A stretch of 64,000 nt of DNA. Origin: Pseudarthrobacter sp. Its GTDB lineage: Bacteria > Actinomycetota > Actinomycetes > Actinomycetales > Micrococcaceae. A program made the position numbers and the translations under genes. Shown here in pieces: positions 8,304 through 17,663 of the stretch. Under the pieces are notes generated by a model, which did not search any database, was not told the DNA's origin, and was given only the letters and a program-made list of their open reading frames with translations. The DNA lies in contig JAPSJV010000001.1 of assembly GCA_031178005.1 (NCBI GenBank), positions 62,001 to 126,000 of the forward strand. The letters are read 5' to 3'. Every line of letters begins with the position of its first letter. The first letter of the stretch is position 1.

Positions 8304-8477
8304 ACCTGAATACTTCCACGTGCCGATGCTGCCCGTTCGCATAATATCCTATGTCCGACGTAGTGCCTTGTTTGCCAGGCGTACACCTGCAGGTCAGGAA
8401 GGTGTCATTCGCATCGGAGATTATCGAGTCCCCGCCGGCCCGAGCGCCAGGCCCTCTCAATGATTCAAGGAGTTCCG

Positions 8478-9806
8478 ATGGATTTCAATCGCAGACGAAT
8501 GCTCACCGGCTCGGCCGGGGCCGGGGTGCTCGCGCTGGCCGGACTGGTGGTCAGCCCCGCAGCGTCGGCCGCCCCCGCTGTCCAAACGGATGGCAAGCTG
8601 CCGTTCGCCCCGGCAGGTGCCCCGGACGACGTCGCTCGGGATGAGAAATATTGGCGGCAGGTGGCCAAGCACTTCGAGATGACTGATGCCACGGTCAACT
8701 TCGAGAACGGCTACTTCGGCGCGAACCCGGCAAACGTGCGCACCGCTTTCGCCGAAGCGACCGAGCGGATCCAGCTGGAAAACTCCTGGTATATGCGCCG
8801 CGACTACGGCCAGGAGGCCTCGGCCGTGCGCGAACGGATCGCTGCAGAGCTGGGCTGCTCCGTGGACGAGATCGCCCTGACCCGCGGAGCCACCGAGGCT
8901 TTGCAGGTCCTCATCGGCGGGTACAACAAGCTCGCCCCGGGCGACGCCGTGGCCTATGCGGACCTGGACTACGACTCCATGCAGTACGCGATGAACTGGC
9001 TGCGCGAACGCCGCGGCGTCGAGGTCATTCGCACGGCCATCCCCGAACCGGCCACCCGGCAGGGCGTCCTTGACCACTACACCCGACTGCTCTCCGACAA
9101 CCCCAAGATCAAGCTCCTGCTGCTCACGCAGGTCTCGCACCGGACCGGCCTGGTCCCGCCGATCGCTGAAATCTCCGCCATGGCCGCGGAGCGCGGCGTG
9201 GACACCGTGGTGGACGCCGCCCACGCCTGGGGCCAGTTGGACTTCAACGTCACCGACCTGAAGAGCCCGTTCGTCGGCTTCAACCTGCACAAGTGGATGG
9301 GTGCCCCGCTGGGCGCCGGCTTCCTCTACATCCGCAAGGACAAGCTTGCGGACGTCGATCGCCACTTCGCCGACGGGGATTACAGCGCCGGCGACATCCG
9401 CTCGCGCATCCACACCGGTACGGCCAACTCCGCGAACTACCTCGCCGTACCCGCCGCCCTGGACTTCCACCGGGCCGTCGGAGCCGCCAACAAGCAGGCC
9501 CGCCTGCGCCTGCTCCGCGACCGCTGGGTGCACCAGGTCCTGGACGTGCCGAACCTGCAGATCCTCACGCCCGAGGATCCAAGCATGTACGGAGCCTTGA
9601 CGTCGTTCCGGATCGCAGGCAAAACCACCAACGCCCAGTCCACAGCCATCACCAAGTACCTGTCCGAGGAGTGGGGCGTGTTCACCGTCCGCCGCGGCGG
9701 CGTGGCACTCGGCGAGGTTGTCCGCGTGACGCCCGCGCTCTACAACACCCTGGACGACGCCGACCTCTTCGCCCGCGCGCTCCGCGCCGCCGCCGCGAGG
9801 TTCTGA
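8478..9806 (+). CDS. Tat-exported class V aminotransferase-fold PLP enzyme (isopenicillin N epimerase-like)
   Basis: 442 residues from the ATG behind AAGGAG. The N-terminus RRRMLTGSAGAG followed by a hydrophobic stretch to about residue 32 is a twin-arginine signal. The rest is a fold-type I PLP enzyme: TRGATEAL (phosphate-binding turn), VDAAHAWG with the pyridine-binding Asp246, and NLHKW with Lys272 as Schiff-base residue. Tat export fits an enzyme that binds its cofactor in the cytoplasm before crossing the membrane. Substrate unknown; relatives act as cysteine desulfurase, epimerase or lyase-like enzymes. It stands alone, ending in a repeat and a 16-bp hairpin. Confidence 0.85.
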   Translation: MDFNRRRMLTGSAGAGVLALAGLVVSPAASAAPAVQTDGKLPFAPAGAPDDVARDEKYWRQVAKHFEMTDATVNFENGYFGANPANVRTAFAEATERIQLENSWYMRRDYGQEASAVRERIAAELGCSVDEIALTRGATEALQVLIGGYNKLAPGDAVAYADLDYDSMQYAMNWLRERRGVEVIRTAIPEPATRQGVLDHYTRLLSDNPKIKLLLLTQVSHRTGLVPPIAEISAMAAERGVDTVVDAAHAWGQLDFNVTDLKSPFVGFNLHKWMGAPLGAGFLYIRKDKLADVDRHFADGDYSAGDIRSRIHTGTANSANYLAVPAALDFHRAVGAANKQARLRLLRDRWVHQVLDVPNLQILTPEDPSMYGALTSFRIAGKTTNAQSTAITKYLSEEWGVFTVRRGGVALGEVVRVTPALYNTLDDADLFARALRAAAARF

Positions 9807-9813
9807 CCGAGCC

Positions 9814-9838
9814 TGGTGGTCGAGCCTGTCGAGACCAC
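9814..9838. repeat. Short dispersed-type repeat with GTGGTC/GACCAC arms
   Basis: The motif GTGGTCGAGCCTGTCGAGAC resembles a short inverted repeat (variants of GGTTTCGACAAGCTCAACCA) that I recall as common between genes in Arthrobacter chromosomes. Only one copy was noticed here, so the family assignment is from memory. Confidence 0.4.
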
Positions 9839-9853
9839 GCGGGCCTCCCAACG

Positions 9854-9890
9854 TGAGGGGACGACGGCGAATTCCGCCGTCGTCCCCTCA
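9854..9890 (+). terminator. Strong 16-bp hairpin after the aminotransferase gene
   Basis: Bases 9854-9869 pair perfectly with 9875-9890 around the loop AATTC. It is the likely terminator of the upstream gene. Confidence 0.7.
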
Positions 9891-10031
9891 CTGCTGTTGG
9901 TGCCCGAATGACGTCCGACACCGCGCGCAGGACCACCTGCGTGGGTACCTGATCCCCTTGGGCGTCGGCTGGTGGATTAGCGCGAAGTGCGAAGCCTAAC
10001 CGTGACTGTTCCGCGCTAAAATTGCTCCATC

Positions 10032-10856
10032 ATGTCCGGCGCCCAGCCCCGTTATTTGGCCTGGCTTTTTGCCTTGGCCTTTATGGTCGCGGGCTGCACA
10101 CCCTCGGTGGCCCCGGATCGTTCAACCGGCGTGACTCAGGTTGCGGGGCCGGATGCCCCACCAACCGCGAGTGCCCCAGCAACACCCAGTGCCGCCGTCG
10201 AAATCCCGACGCCGGTTACCTCACCACCGGAACCGCCTCCACCGCCGCCGGTGCCCCAACCGTTCGCTTTCAACCTCTATCAGGAGGGCGACTTTGTCCC
10301 GCAGTACACGTTCGACTGGTGTGTTGCGGCGAGTATCCAGATGGCCCACAATCTGATCGACGACACCGGAGGCGGGTCGTGGACCGATGCCGGCCACCAG
10401 GGTGAGCTGTGGGAGATGGCCAGGGCCCGGTCGTCCAACTCGTTCAACGGCGCCAATCCGCTGGGCTGGGCGCAGGTACTGACGGAATCCGGGATGGGGC
10501 CGTACAACGTGGTCAGCGTCCCTGGCTACGACGACGCGCTGCGGACCGCCGCGCGGGCCATTGCGGATACGGGCCGGCCCGTGGGCCTGGTGATGTGGAG
10601 CGGCCGGCATGCGTGGGTGATGAGCGGCTTCGAGTCGGTTGGAGACCCCGCCCAATTCCCGGAGTTCACGGTCACCGGCGTCCGTGTTCTGGATCCGCTG
10701 TACCCGCACGGCAGCGTGAAATGGGGATCGTCGCCTGTACCTAACAGCCTGCTCAAGCCGGAGGAGCTGGCTACCCAGTTCGTGGTCCGTGAGCCGCGGC
10801 GCTGGAGCAGCGACCTGCAGACTGGCTACCTCCTGGTGCTTCCGGCGGCCCTCTAA
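10032..10856 (+). CDS. Lipoprotein with papain-like (C39-type) cysteine protease fold
   Basis: 274 residues. A lipoprotein signal ends in MVAGC with Cys22 as lipid site; residues 23-75 are a Pro/Ala/Thr-rich linker. The folded domain shows FDWCVAAS (candidate nucleophile Cys97), GRHAWVMSGF (His193) and VLDPLYP (Asp221), the order and spacing of papain/C39-like peptidases. It should sit on the outer face of the membrane. Whether it is an active protease, a transglutaminase-like enzyme or a binding protein is open. It is a single gene, convergent with the TetR gene, whose stop it overlaps by 4 bp. Confidence 0.72.
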   Translation: MSGAQPRYLAWLFALAFMVAGCTPSVAPDRSTGVTQVAGPDAPPTASAPATPSAAVEIPTPVTSPPEPPPPPPVPQPFAFNLYQEGDFVPQYTFDWCVAASIQMAHNLIDDTGGGSWTDAGHQGELWEMARARSSNSFNGANPLGWAQVLTESGMGPYNVVSVPGYDDALRTAARAIADTGRPVGLVMWSGRHAWVMSGFESVGDPAQFPEFTVTGVRVLDPLYPHGSVKWGSSPVPNSLLKPEELATQFVVREPRRWSSDLQTGYLLVLPAAL

Positions 10857-11506
10857 GGACGGGTTCCCAGGGCGGACAACCAGTCCGGCTTTGCCATTCC
10901 CGGGGTGATCAGTTGTGCGATGAGGGTTGCTGTCAGCCATTTCTCGTACCGGTCTGCTGACCAGCCGCGCTCCTGGACGAGTTCGCGATAGATCTCCTCG
11001 TTCGAGAAGCACCACAGCAGGTCGCTTGCCGTAGATTTGTCCAGGCCGGCCCCGAGTTCCCCGTCCAGGCCGTCAATAAACTTCGTAAAGCTTCGGGCCC
11101 GGTTATCCAGCACCTTCCGGTACTCGGCAGCCACCTGCGGGTCCGACGCTGCGGCCTGCCGATGGATGGAAATGATGTCGTAGCTCGTCTCCATCTGCTG
11201 GCGTACCAGGCGCGCCCACAATCCCAGGCGGCGGGATGCGTCGGATTCAGCGGCTGCCTGGGCCATCAGTTCAGGAATTTTCGAGTCCCGCACCATGGCT
11301 TGGCGCATGCCGTGGAGGATGGCACGTTTGTTTCCGAAAGCAGCGTAGATGGTTTGGGGAGCGACGCCTGCCTCTGCCGCAATCGAGTTGATGGTGGTGG
11401 GCGCCCACCCATTCACCGCCATGAGCTTTCGGGCGGCGGCGATAACGCGATCCTTGGTCTCTTGCGCCTGGCGCTGCCTATACGTCGGAGAGTCGGAAGC
11501 AGCCAT
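10853..11506 (-). CDS. TetR-family regulator
   Basis: 217 residues with an N-terminal TetR helix-turn-helix at about 12-60 (AARKLMAVNGWAPTTINSIA, then AGVAPQTIYAAFGNKRAI) and a helical ligand domain. It is divergent from the DUF4386 gene; two tandem palindromes in the gap are natural operators. A TATACT box ends 6 bases before the ATG and no ribosome site is visible, so the message may be leaderless. Probably a repressor of the membrane protein next door; ligand unknown. Confidence 0.85.
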   Translation of the reverse strand: MAASDSPTYRQRQAQETKDRVIAAARKLMAVNGWAPTTINSIAAEAGVAPQTIYAAFGNKRAILHGMRQAMVRDSKIPELMAQAAAESDASRRLGLWARLVRQQMETSYDIISIHRQAAASDPQVAAEYRKVLDNRARSFTKFIDGLDGELGAGLDKSTASDLLWCFSNEEIYRELVQERGWSADRYEKWLTATLIAQLITPGMAKPDWLSALGTRP

Positions 11507-11535
11507 GCATTCAGTATAGACATCCCCTACTGAGA

Positions 11536-11568
11536 AGAGTATAACTCTGTTTATTGGAGTCCAACTCT
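11536..11568. promoter_or_regulatory. Tandem TetR operators between tetR and the DUF4386 gene
   Basis: AGAGT-ATA-ACTCT (11536-11548) is a perfect palindrome, and GGAGT-CCA-ACTCT (11556-11568) is the same motif with one change. Centres are 20 bp apart, placing both on one helix face. A further TCAGTA/TACTGA inverted repeat spans 11511-11533. Confidence 0.6.
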
Positions 11569-11587
11569 AACGAAAAGGAGATGAGTG

Positions 11588-12355
11588 ATGCGCAATTCAC
11601 GCGATATGAACAGTGACCAGCGGACTCCACTGGCGGCCGCTGAACAACCCCTTCTCGACGGAAAGGCCCGCCGGCTGACCGGGTGGTGCGGGATCGGGAT
11701 GGTGGTTGCCATTCTGATCAATGGTCCGCTGTCCGTAGTGGTGAAACGGACACCCAACTATTGGGAAGCCGGCGCGGGAGCAGAGGTGGGCACCTATCTC
11801 GAGGCCCAGGCAAATGTGGATCAAATGGTGATCTTCTTCGCCCTGTCCAACCTCATCTTCGTGTTTGCCATCGGATTCTTCGCCGGACTGCGGCGCATCG
11901 CCCACCAGTCGGACCTGTCTGCATGGATAAGCGGAGTGGTATCCGTCGGTTCAGCTCTCTTCCTGGCCGGTGGGCTGGTCTCTGAGATGATGTCGACCGG
12001 TATTGCCGTAGTGCTGCGTTCAACTCCCGACTACCAGCTGGACGTGAACGCCGTTCTCCTCCTGCAGGGGCTGTGGGCTGCTGCCATGGCACAAGGGCAG
12101 GTGGCCCTCGGCGTCGTTATCGTTACCGTCAGTGCCGGGTCGTTGCGAGCCGGTGGCCTGCCAAGGTGGCTTGCTTGGTTTGGCATCGTCGTTGGTCTGG
12201 TGGCGATTTTCCGCCCCTTGCTGATTACCCAGATACCGCTGTTCCTCATCTCGTTCCAGCCCGTGTTCATCTGGTTTGCCGCTGTGTCGGTGTTCCTCCT
12301 GGTAACCGGGGCGCGGCGGAGGGCTGCGGCGGCCCAGGGCCAGCAGGTCGGCTGA
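11588..12355 (+). CDS. DUF4386-type integral membrane protein
   Basis: 255 residues from the ATG preceded by AAAAGGAG at 7-base spacing, preferred over the GTG three bases upstream. Six or so membrane helices are visible (about 32-50, 80-100, 115-135, 155-185, 195-213, 222-242) with the DUF4386 look of small hydrophobic proteins lacking charged catalytic motifs. Function unknown; genes of this family are often next to a TetR or ECF regulator and may be stress or lipid related. Expression is probably controlled by the divergent TetR through the tandem operators. Confidence 0.7.
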   Translation: MRNSRDMNSDQRTPLAAAEQPLLDGKARRLTGWCGIGMVVAILINGPLSVVVKRTPNYWEAGAGAEVGTYLEAQANVDQMVIFFALSNLIFVFAIGFFAGLRRIAHQSDLSAWISGVVSVGSALFLAGGLVSEMMSTGIAVVLRSTPDYQLDVNAVLLLQGLWAAAMAQGQVALGVVIVTVSAGSLRAGGLPRWLAWFGIVVGLVAIFRPLLITQIPLFLISFQPVFIWFAAVSVFLLVTGARRRAAAAQGQQVG

Positions 12356-12360
12356 CGGCC

Positions 12361-12987
12361 TCAGTCCCAGGCAATCACGACGTCGGCACCCGCCCGGGTG
12401 CGCCGGATCAGGTCCGCGTTGGCCTGGTCCGGTCCGGCCGCCCAGGCGGTTGCGGCGGCCCGGTCCATCCCAAAAGCCATATGCCTTGCGATCAGCCGTT
12501 CCATCCGCAATTCCTCGGGAACCTCTACAAACCAGGCCTCCGTGAGCAGCGGGCGGACCCTCTCCCACTCCGGCAGGTCGGCCAGAAGGTAGTTGCCTTC
12601 GGTGATCACCACCGGCACCTCCGCAGGTACCGCGATGGACGCCGCAACCGGTTCATCGAGATCCCGGCGGAGCTCCGGTGCGTACACAACATCCTCGTCG
12701 CGCCGCGCCAGGCGGGCCAGCAGCGAAAGGTACCCGCCGACGTCGAACGTGTCAGGAGCGCCCTTGCGCTGCCGCAGGGGTGTGCCGTCGATGATCGCGT
12801 TTCCCAGGTGGAATCCATCCATGGGAACCACGACGGCGGCCAGCGGGTGGAGGAGGTCGCTCACCCTTGCTGCCACCGTGGATTTGCCCGCACCGGGAGC
12901 GCCGGTAATGCCTAGGATGATTCGCTCACCGCCGGCGGCACGACGGCGGAGGCTGCCAACAGCAAGGGCAAGCTCAGGGGAGTCCAT
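12361..12987 (-). CDS. Nucleoside/fructose-type P-loop kinase family protein
   Basis: 208 residues. ITGAPGAGKST near 27-37 is a Walker A motif; PMDGFHLGNAII and the later TEGNYLLA are the substrate and Walker B segments of the uridine kinase/panthothenate kinase/FrcK-YggC group. It phosphorylates a small metabolite with ATP in the cytoplasm, but the acceptor cannot be read off. It is convergent with the DUF4386 gene with 5 bp between stops. No ribosome site is obvious, so it may be leaderless. Confidence 0.78.
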   Translation of the reverse strand: MDSPELALAVGSLRRRAAGGERIILGITGAPGAGKSTVAARVSDLLHPLAAVVVPMDGFHLGNAIIDGTPLRQRKGAPDTFDVGGYLSLLARLARRDEDVVYAPELRRDLDEPVAASIAVPAEVPVVITEGNYLLADLPEWERVRPLLTEAWFVEVPEELRMERLIARHMAFGMDRAAATAWAAGPDQANADLIRRTRAGADVVIAWD

Positions 12988-13037
12988 GGCAAAAGCCTAG
13001 ACTGCCCGCTGAGCCTGCCCGTTTCGATCAGCTGCTG

Positions 13038-16000
13038 TTACTTCGTCTGGAAGACAGCCACCGTCCGCGCGGGAACAGTGAAGCTTCCTGTGGCCGCCTC
13101 GTGGGTGGCCGTCTTGACTACGGGGTCGACGCCTTCGGCCTGCACCGGGTGCAGTGCGTATTCGGCTCCGGCGGTTCCCGGGATGGACTGGCTGGTTGCC
13201 TCATCCGATGCGTTGAACACCACCACCAGGCCGGCCAGGCCCGCGTCCACATCGGAGCCGACGGCATCGTCAATCCGCATCACCACGACGCCCAGCGTCT
13301 GCTCCGGTCCGCCCAGCGGGAAGGACACCTTCTGCTGCACCAGGCCGGCCTCACCGAGGTGGAACAACGGAGTGCTCTTGCGGATCTGAAGCAGTTCGGC
13401 GGCACGGACGCGTGCTTCCCCGATGTCGCTGGACAAAGGCTTCTGGGCAGGATCGGCCAGCAGGGGACGCATGAACGCGTACTTGTCCTGGTTGTCCGGC
13501 TTCGGCGGCAGCCCGCGGCCAAACCCGTTGGTGGCATCGGTATGGTCCAGGATGTTGAACCAGTCGCCGGAATCGTAGCTGTTGCGGTCCAGGGACTTGC
13601 TGCGCAGTGACTCGCCGCCGGCGTGCCAGAAGGAGATTCCCTGGCTAAAAGCAGGTGGTGGCGAGGGCCAGCGTCTGCATCCTGGTGCGGTCCGCCATGG
13701 CCGTTTCCTGGGGCAGCTTCAGGGCCAGCGCGTCGAACAGGGTCTCGTTGTCGTGGGCTTCAACGTAGGTGATGGCTTCCTGCGGATCGCTGGTGTATCC
13801 GGCGGGGGCGCCGTTGTAGGGCACGTCGGAACCGGTCACCGTGGCACCGGTACGGTCAACAAAGGAGTAGTCCTTCAGGTTGCCGGTCAGGCCAACCTTC
13901 AGCAGATCCTGTGCCAACAGGAGCGCGGCCTTTTGCTGTTCCGGAGTGCCGTTGGCGGGGGAGTCGTTGGGATCAGTGAAGAGTCCAGACGCGAAACCCT
14001 GGACCCGGGGATCCGGATCAAAGGGGCCGCCGCCACGGACGGCGTCGCGCAGGCGGTCGTTGAAGGTGGCGATGCCGGTGCCGGCCATGTTCAGCTGTGT
14101 GGCCTGGATGAACCGGGCATCGTTGGCCACCTCGCCGAAGTTCCAGCCTTCGCCGTACAAAGTGATGTTCCTGCCCTCCACACCATCCTTGGCGAGGGTC
14201 AGTTGATCCAGTGCTTCCCGAACGTCCAGCATGTTCTGCTTGGAGTGGTGGCCCATCAGGTCAAAGCGGAAGCCGTCCAGCTTGTAGGTCCTGGCCAGCG
14301 TCACCACGGAGTCGATCATGAGCTTGCCCATCATCGTGTTCTCCGTGGCCGTGTTGGCGCAGCACGTTGAGGTTTCAAGGGACCCGGTAGTGGCATTGAG
14401 CCGGTGGTAATAACCGGGAACAATCCGGTCCAAGTTGTTGGTGCCGGCCTGGCCTGCGCTCGCGGTGTGGTTGTAGACAACGTCCTGGATCACCCTGGCT
14501 CCTGCGTTGTTCAGTGCCGCCACCATTTCGCGGAATTCGGTGATTCTGGTGGTGCCGTCCGGGTCGGTGGAGTAGGAGCCTTCCGGGGTTGTGTAGTGCA
14601 GCGGATCATATCCCCAGTTGAAGCCGTCCTTCGCTGCGGTTTCCGCCACGCAGGCCTGCTGTTGCTCGGAATCGGCAGGCATGGAGGCAAGGTCGCAGGC
14701 CGGTTCCTGCTGTTCGCTGCGCCGTTCCTCAATGGTGCCGATGTCATTGACCGGCAGGAGGTGGACCGCGTTCAGGCCGGCCTCGGTGAGTTCGCGGATG
14801 CGCTGCATTCCGTTGCTGCCGGTATCCGTGAAGGCCTTGTAGGTACCACGGTGTCCGGCCGGTACGGACTCGTCGGTAATGGAGAAGTCCCGCACGTGCA
14901 GCTCGTACAGGGAGAGATCCTCAGGCTTGTCCAGCGCCGGCTTCTGCAGCTTGCGCCAGCCCTCGGGAGCCAATGACTTGTCCTGGAGATCAACAAACAG
15001 GCTGCGTTCCGAGTTGGCGGAGAGGCCAACACTGTAAGGGTCGGTGACCAGGTTCCGTTCCACCTTGCCGGTTTCCGGAACAAAGACTTCCACCTCGTAG
15101 AGGTAGTAGCCGCCCTTCCAGTCCTTGTCGCCGCCAACGGTCCAGACGCCGTCGGCAGACGCTTCCATGGCCCGGCTGGCTACAGGATCCCCACCGGATC
15201 CGGAGGCATAAGTGTGGACCTTGACGCTCCGGGCCGTGGGGGACCACAGGGCGAGCTGGGGGCGCTTGCCCTTCCAGGTCAGGCCCAGCTCGTGTTCCGC
15301 GGCGCCCGGATAGAGGGCATCAAGGACGCCGGGAACCTGGACGCCGGTTGTTGCGGCGACGGTTCCGTCAGGGCCGATTGCAGCCACCAGCAGCTGGCCC
15401 TTCAGCAGGTCCTTTGCCGCAGCCGCATCACCCTCGGCAAGCCGCAGGGAGCTGAATGCTGCCAGGTGCGGGTACCTGGCAGCAAGTGCGGCGTCCAGGC
15501 CGCCGTCGTCTTTTTGGAGCGGGAGGAAAACGCCGCCGGTGACCTGGCCGTCCGCAACCGCCAGGCCGCCGTCGGGAGCGCTGTACAACCGGTAGGTTGT
15601 TCCCTCGGCTGCCGGTGCCTGCCACGCGAGAGTGCCGGGTGCCAGCCAGTGCGCGCCGGCCTCAGCGCCCAAGGCGTCCGGCGCATCGTCCGTGAGGAGA
15701 TGGCTGGAATGGTCGTACGTGAAAGTGACAGCACCGCCAGGAGCCGTGAGCACCACGTCCCCGCCGCCGGCCACGCCTCCTGCGCCATAGTTTTCATCCC
15801 AGGAATTGTTGAGCGCCACCTTCATGGCATAGGTGCCGGCGGGGACATCGAAGGTTGCCCGGTAGAGCGTGCTGGAGCCTTCGACGGGAAGCAGCCTGGT
15901 GGCGGCGCACTCGGGCTGCCAGTCGCCAGGGCAGCCGAGCTCCGACTGCAGGGAGCCCACCAGGGCAACAACGGCGGGGCTGGTGGTGTGGTCCGCGAAT

Positions 16001-16116
16001 GCCGGAAGCGGCAATGCTCCCAGGACCAGGGGTGTGGCACAGGCCGCTGCAAGTGCAGCGGCGAGTTTCCTCGTGAAATCGGCACGCTGCCGTGGAGGAG
16101 TGGAAAGGGGCGTCAT
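13038..16116 (-). pseudogene. pulA: Secreted type I pullulanase (GH13), split by a one-base frameshift
   Basis: Two minus-strand frames form one enzyme. The first runs 822 codons from 16116: signal peptide to about 41, N-terminal beta domains, then the GH13 barrel with FNWGYDP (type I pullulanase signature, 499-505), VIQDVVYNHT, GFRFD with Asp619 nucleophile, YGEGW with Glu656 acid/base and AHDNE with Asp789. It stops just after TLALATT. The other frame continues with SQGISFWHAGGESLRSKS and the C-terminal beta domain to 13038. Removing one T from the TTTT (minus strand, 13647-13650) restores about 1025 residues. It would cut alpha-1,6 links of pullulan and branched dextrins outside the cell. 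It could be a true mutation or a homopolymer read error. Confidence 0.85.
13647..13650 (-). other. Frameshift site in the pullulanase gene
   Basis: The homopolymer is AAAA on the plus strand (TTTT in the gene). With three T the reading is ...ATTCFSQGISFWHAG, which joins both frames in a conserved pullulanase block; with four T it hits TAG at once. Confidence 0.8.
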
Positions 16117-16171
16117 TGGGAGACCTTCCTGGGGAACGCCGTAGCAACGGCGGGGGAGTATCCACGAGCCT

Positions 16172-16185
16172 AGAGAGCGCTTACA
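16172..16185. promoter_or_regulatory. LacI/cre-like operator between pullulanase and lacI genes
   Basis: AGAGAGCGCTTACA matches the cre-type consensus TGWNANCGNTNWCA at 13 of 14 positions. It lies 56 bp upstream of the pullulanase start and about 115 bp upstream of the divergent LacI gene. Confidence 0.6.
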
Positions 16186-16300
16186 TAGAACGTCAATGGT
16201 TTGCTGAAATATTTACGCTGTATTTGCGTCAGCTGCAGCGCATTTCGTCCGTACACTTGAACCAGACAATGCCGGAGGAACCGTTCCGTGAAGGAGCCAG

Positions 16301-17383
16301 ATGAGCAATACCCAAGGAGCGGAACCAGCCACCGTTGAACGCCCACGGCTGGAAGACCTGGCCCGCAAGGTCGGGGTCAGCATCGCCACCGTGTCGCGCG
16401 TGGTCAATGGCCGCAAGGGGGTCTCCCGGGAGGTGCGCCAGGCGGTCCTCGCCGCGATGGACGATCTTGGGTACGAGCGTCCGGACCGCACCCGCAGCAT
16501 TGCCAGGGGGCAGGTGGGGATTATTGTTCCGGACCTGACCAACCCGATTTTTCCGGCCATCGCGCAGGCCGTGGTTTCCCTGCTCTCACAGGAGGACTTC
16601 CTCCCGGTGATTTGCGCTTTGCCCGGCGGCGGACGCTCCGAAGACGAATATATTGAGATGCTGATAGCCCAGGAGACATCCGGCATCATCTTCATCTGCA
16701 GTGCCCACGCGGACGGCCAGGCCAGCCTGGAGCGCTACCACCGGCTGTCCGGCCGGGGAATCCCGTTTGTCCTGGTCAACGGCGACCGCCCGGAGCTGGG
16801 GGCGGCTTCGGTTTCAAACGACGACGCCGCCGCCATCCGGACGGCTGTGCAGCACCTCGCCAGCCTGGGGCACCGGAACGTGGGGCTGGCCATTGGCCCG
16901 CACCGCTTCGTTCCCAGCAAGCAGAAACTGGCCGGCTTCCGGTCTGCCCTGGCTGAATTTTTGGACGTGGATGACGCCGCACCCCACATTGCCACCAGCA
17001 TGTTTACCGTGGAAGGCGGTCAAAGCGCGGCCAATGAACTCCTTGACTCAGGCCACACAGCAATCGTCTGCGCCTCCGACGTGATGGCGCTCGGAGCCGT
17101 GCGCGCTGCACAGGCCAGGGGACTGCGGGTGCCGGAGGACGTTTCGATCGTTGGCTTCGACGATTCCACGCTCATGGCGCTCACCTATCCGCCGCTGACC
17201 ACGCTCCGGCAACCCAGCACCGCCATAGCGCACGCGGCCGTCCATGCACTGGTGGCCGAGGTTGCCGGCGAACAGGGCAGCCGTTCGCCGGTGGTCCTGG
17301 CCTCAGACCTGGTGGTCCGTGGCTCTACCGGTCCTCGGGCAGGGACTTCAGCCCGCCGGCGCACGCCACAATCCCGGCAATGA
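16301..17383 (+). CDS. LacI-family regulator, likely alpha-glucan responsive
   Basis: 360 residues. The LacI helix-turn-helix and hinge occupy about 14-70 (RLEDLARKVGVSIATVSRVV) followed by a periplasmic-binding-protein-like sugar domain with GIIVPDLTNPIFPAIAQ and VSIVGFDDS. GAAGGAG precedes the ATG. Being divergent from pullulanase with a LacI-type site between them makes it the probable local repressor, relieved by a maltodextrin-type sugar. The last codons run into the opposite-strand SMR gene: the two stops overlap convergently by 59 bp. Confidence 0.85.
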   Translation: MSNTQGAEPATVERPRLEDLARKVGVSIATVSRVVNGRKGVSREVRQAVLAAMDDLGYERPDRTRSIARGQVGIIVPDLTNPIFPAIAQAVVSLLSQEDFLPVICALPGGGRSEDEYIEMLIAQETSGIIFICSAHADGQASLERYHRLSGRGIPFVLVNGDRPELGAASVSNDDAAAIRTAVQHLASLGHRNVGLAIGPHRFVPSKQKLAGFRSALAEFLDVDDAAPHIATSMFTVEGGQSAANELLDSGHTAIVCASDVMALGAVRAAQARGLRVPEDVSIVGFDDSTLMALTYPPLTTLRQPSTAIAHAAVHALVAEVAGEQGSRSPVVLASDLVVRGSTGPRAGTSARRRTPQSRQ

Positions 17384-17663
17384 ACAGCAGTTTGAAGACG
17401 CTGAACGATTCGTCGCCGGTGGCCATGGCCCAGATCACCGTCAACGCAGCGCCGATTCCCACCCAGACGGCGTAACCGGTTCCCAGCGGGACGGTGCGGA
17501 CGGCGTACCCAAGGCCCAGCAGGCTCAGCGTCGCGGTGACGGCGAAAATGGCTGTGGGAAGGGGCTGCGTAAAGGCTTCAGATAAACCGAGAGCGGTGGC
17601 CCACACAGCTTCCAGGACAGCCGAAGCCAGCAGTACCAGCCATGCAACAGTGGATTTAGTCAT
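17325..17663 (-). CDS. Small multidrug resistance subunit, Gdx/SugE guanidinium-exporter type (second of pair)
   Basis: 112 residues from the ATG at 17661-17663, which overlaps the stop of the partner gene (ATGA). Four membrane helices; the first carries the essential Glu18 in VLEAVWA, and GTGYAVWVGIGA is the SugE/Gdx signature. Paired SMR genes usually form obligate heterodimers of opposite topology. With the guanidine-III riboswitch in front of the operon, proton-coupled export of guanidinium is the best assignment; quaternary ammonium export is the alternative. The 3' end overlaps the lacI gene. Confidence 0.85.
   Translation of the reverse strand: MTKSTVAWLVLLASAVLEAVWATALGLSEAFTQPLPTAIFAVTATLSLLGLGYAVRTVPLGTGYAVWVGIGAALTVIWAMATGDESFSVFKLLFIAGIVACAGGLKSLPEDR

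Noticed and set aside
8457..9851. 464-codon open frame antisense to the aminotransferase gene
   Set aside because: It mirrors GC-rich codon structure of the plus-strand gene and has no family motif; the plus strand has a Tat signal, PLP motifs and a ribosome site.
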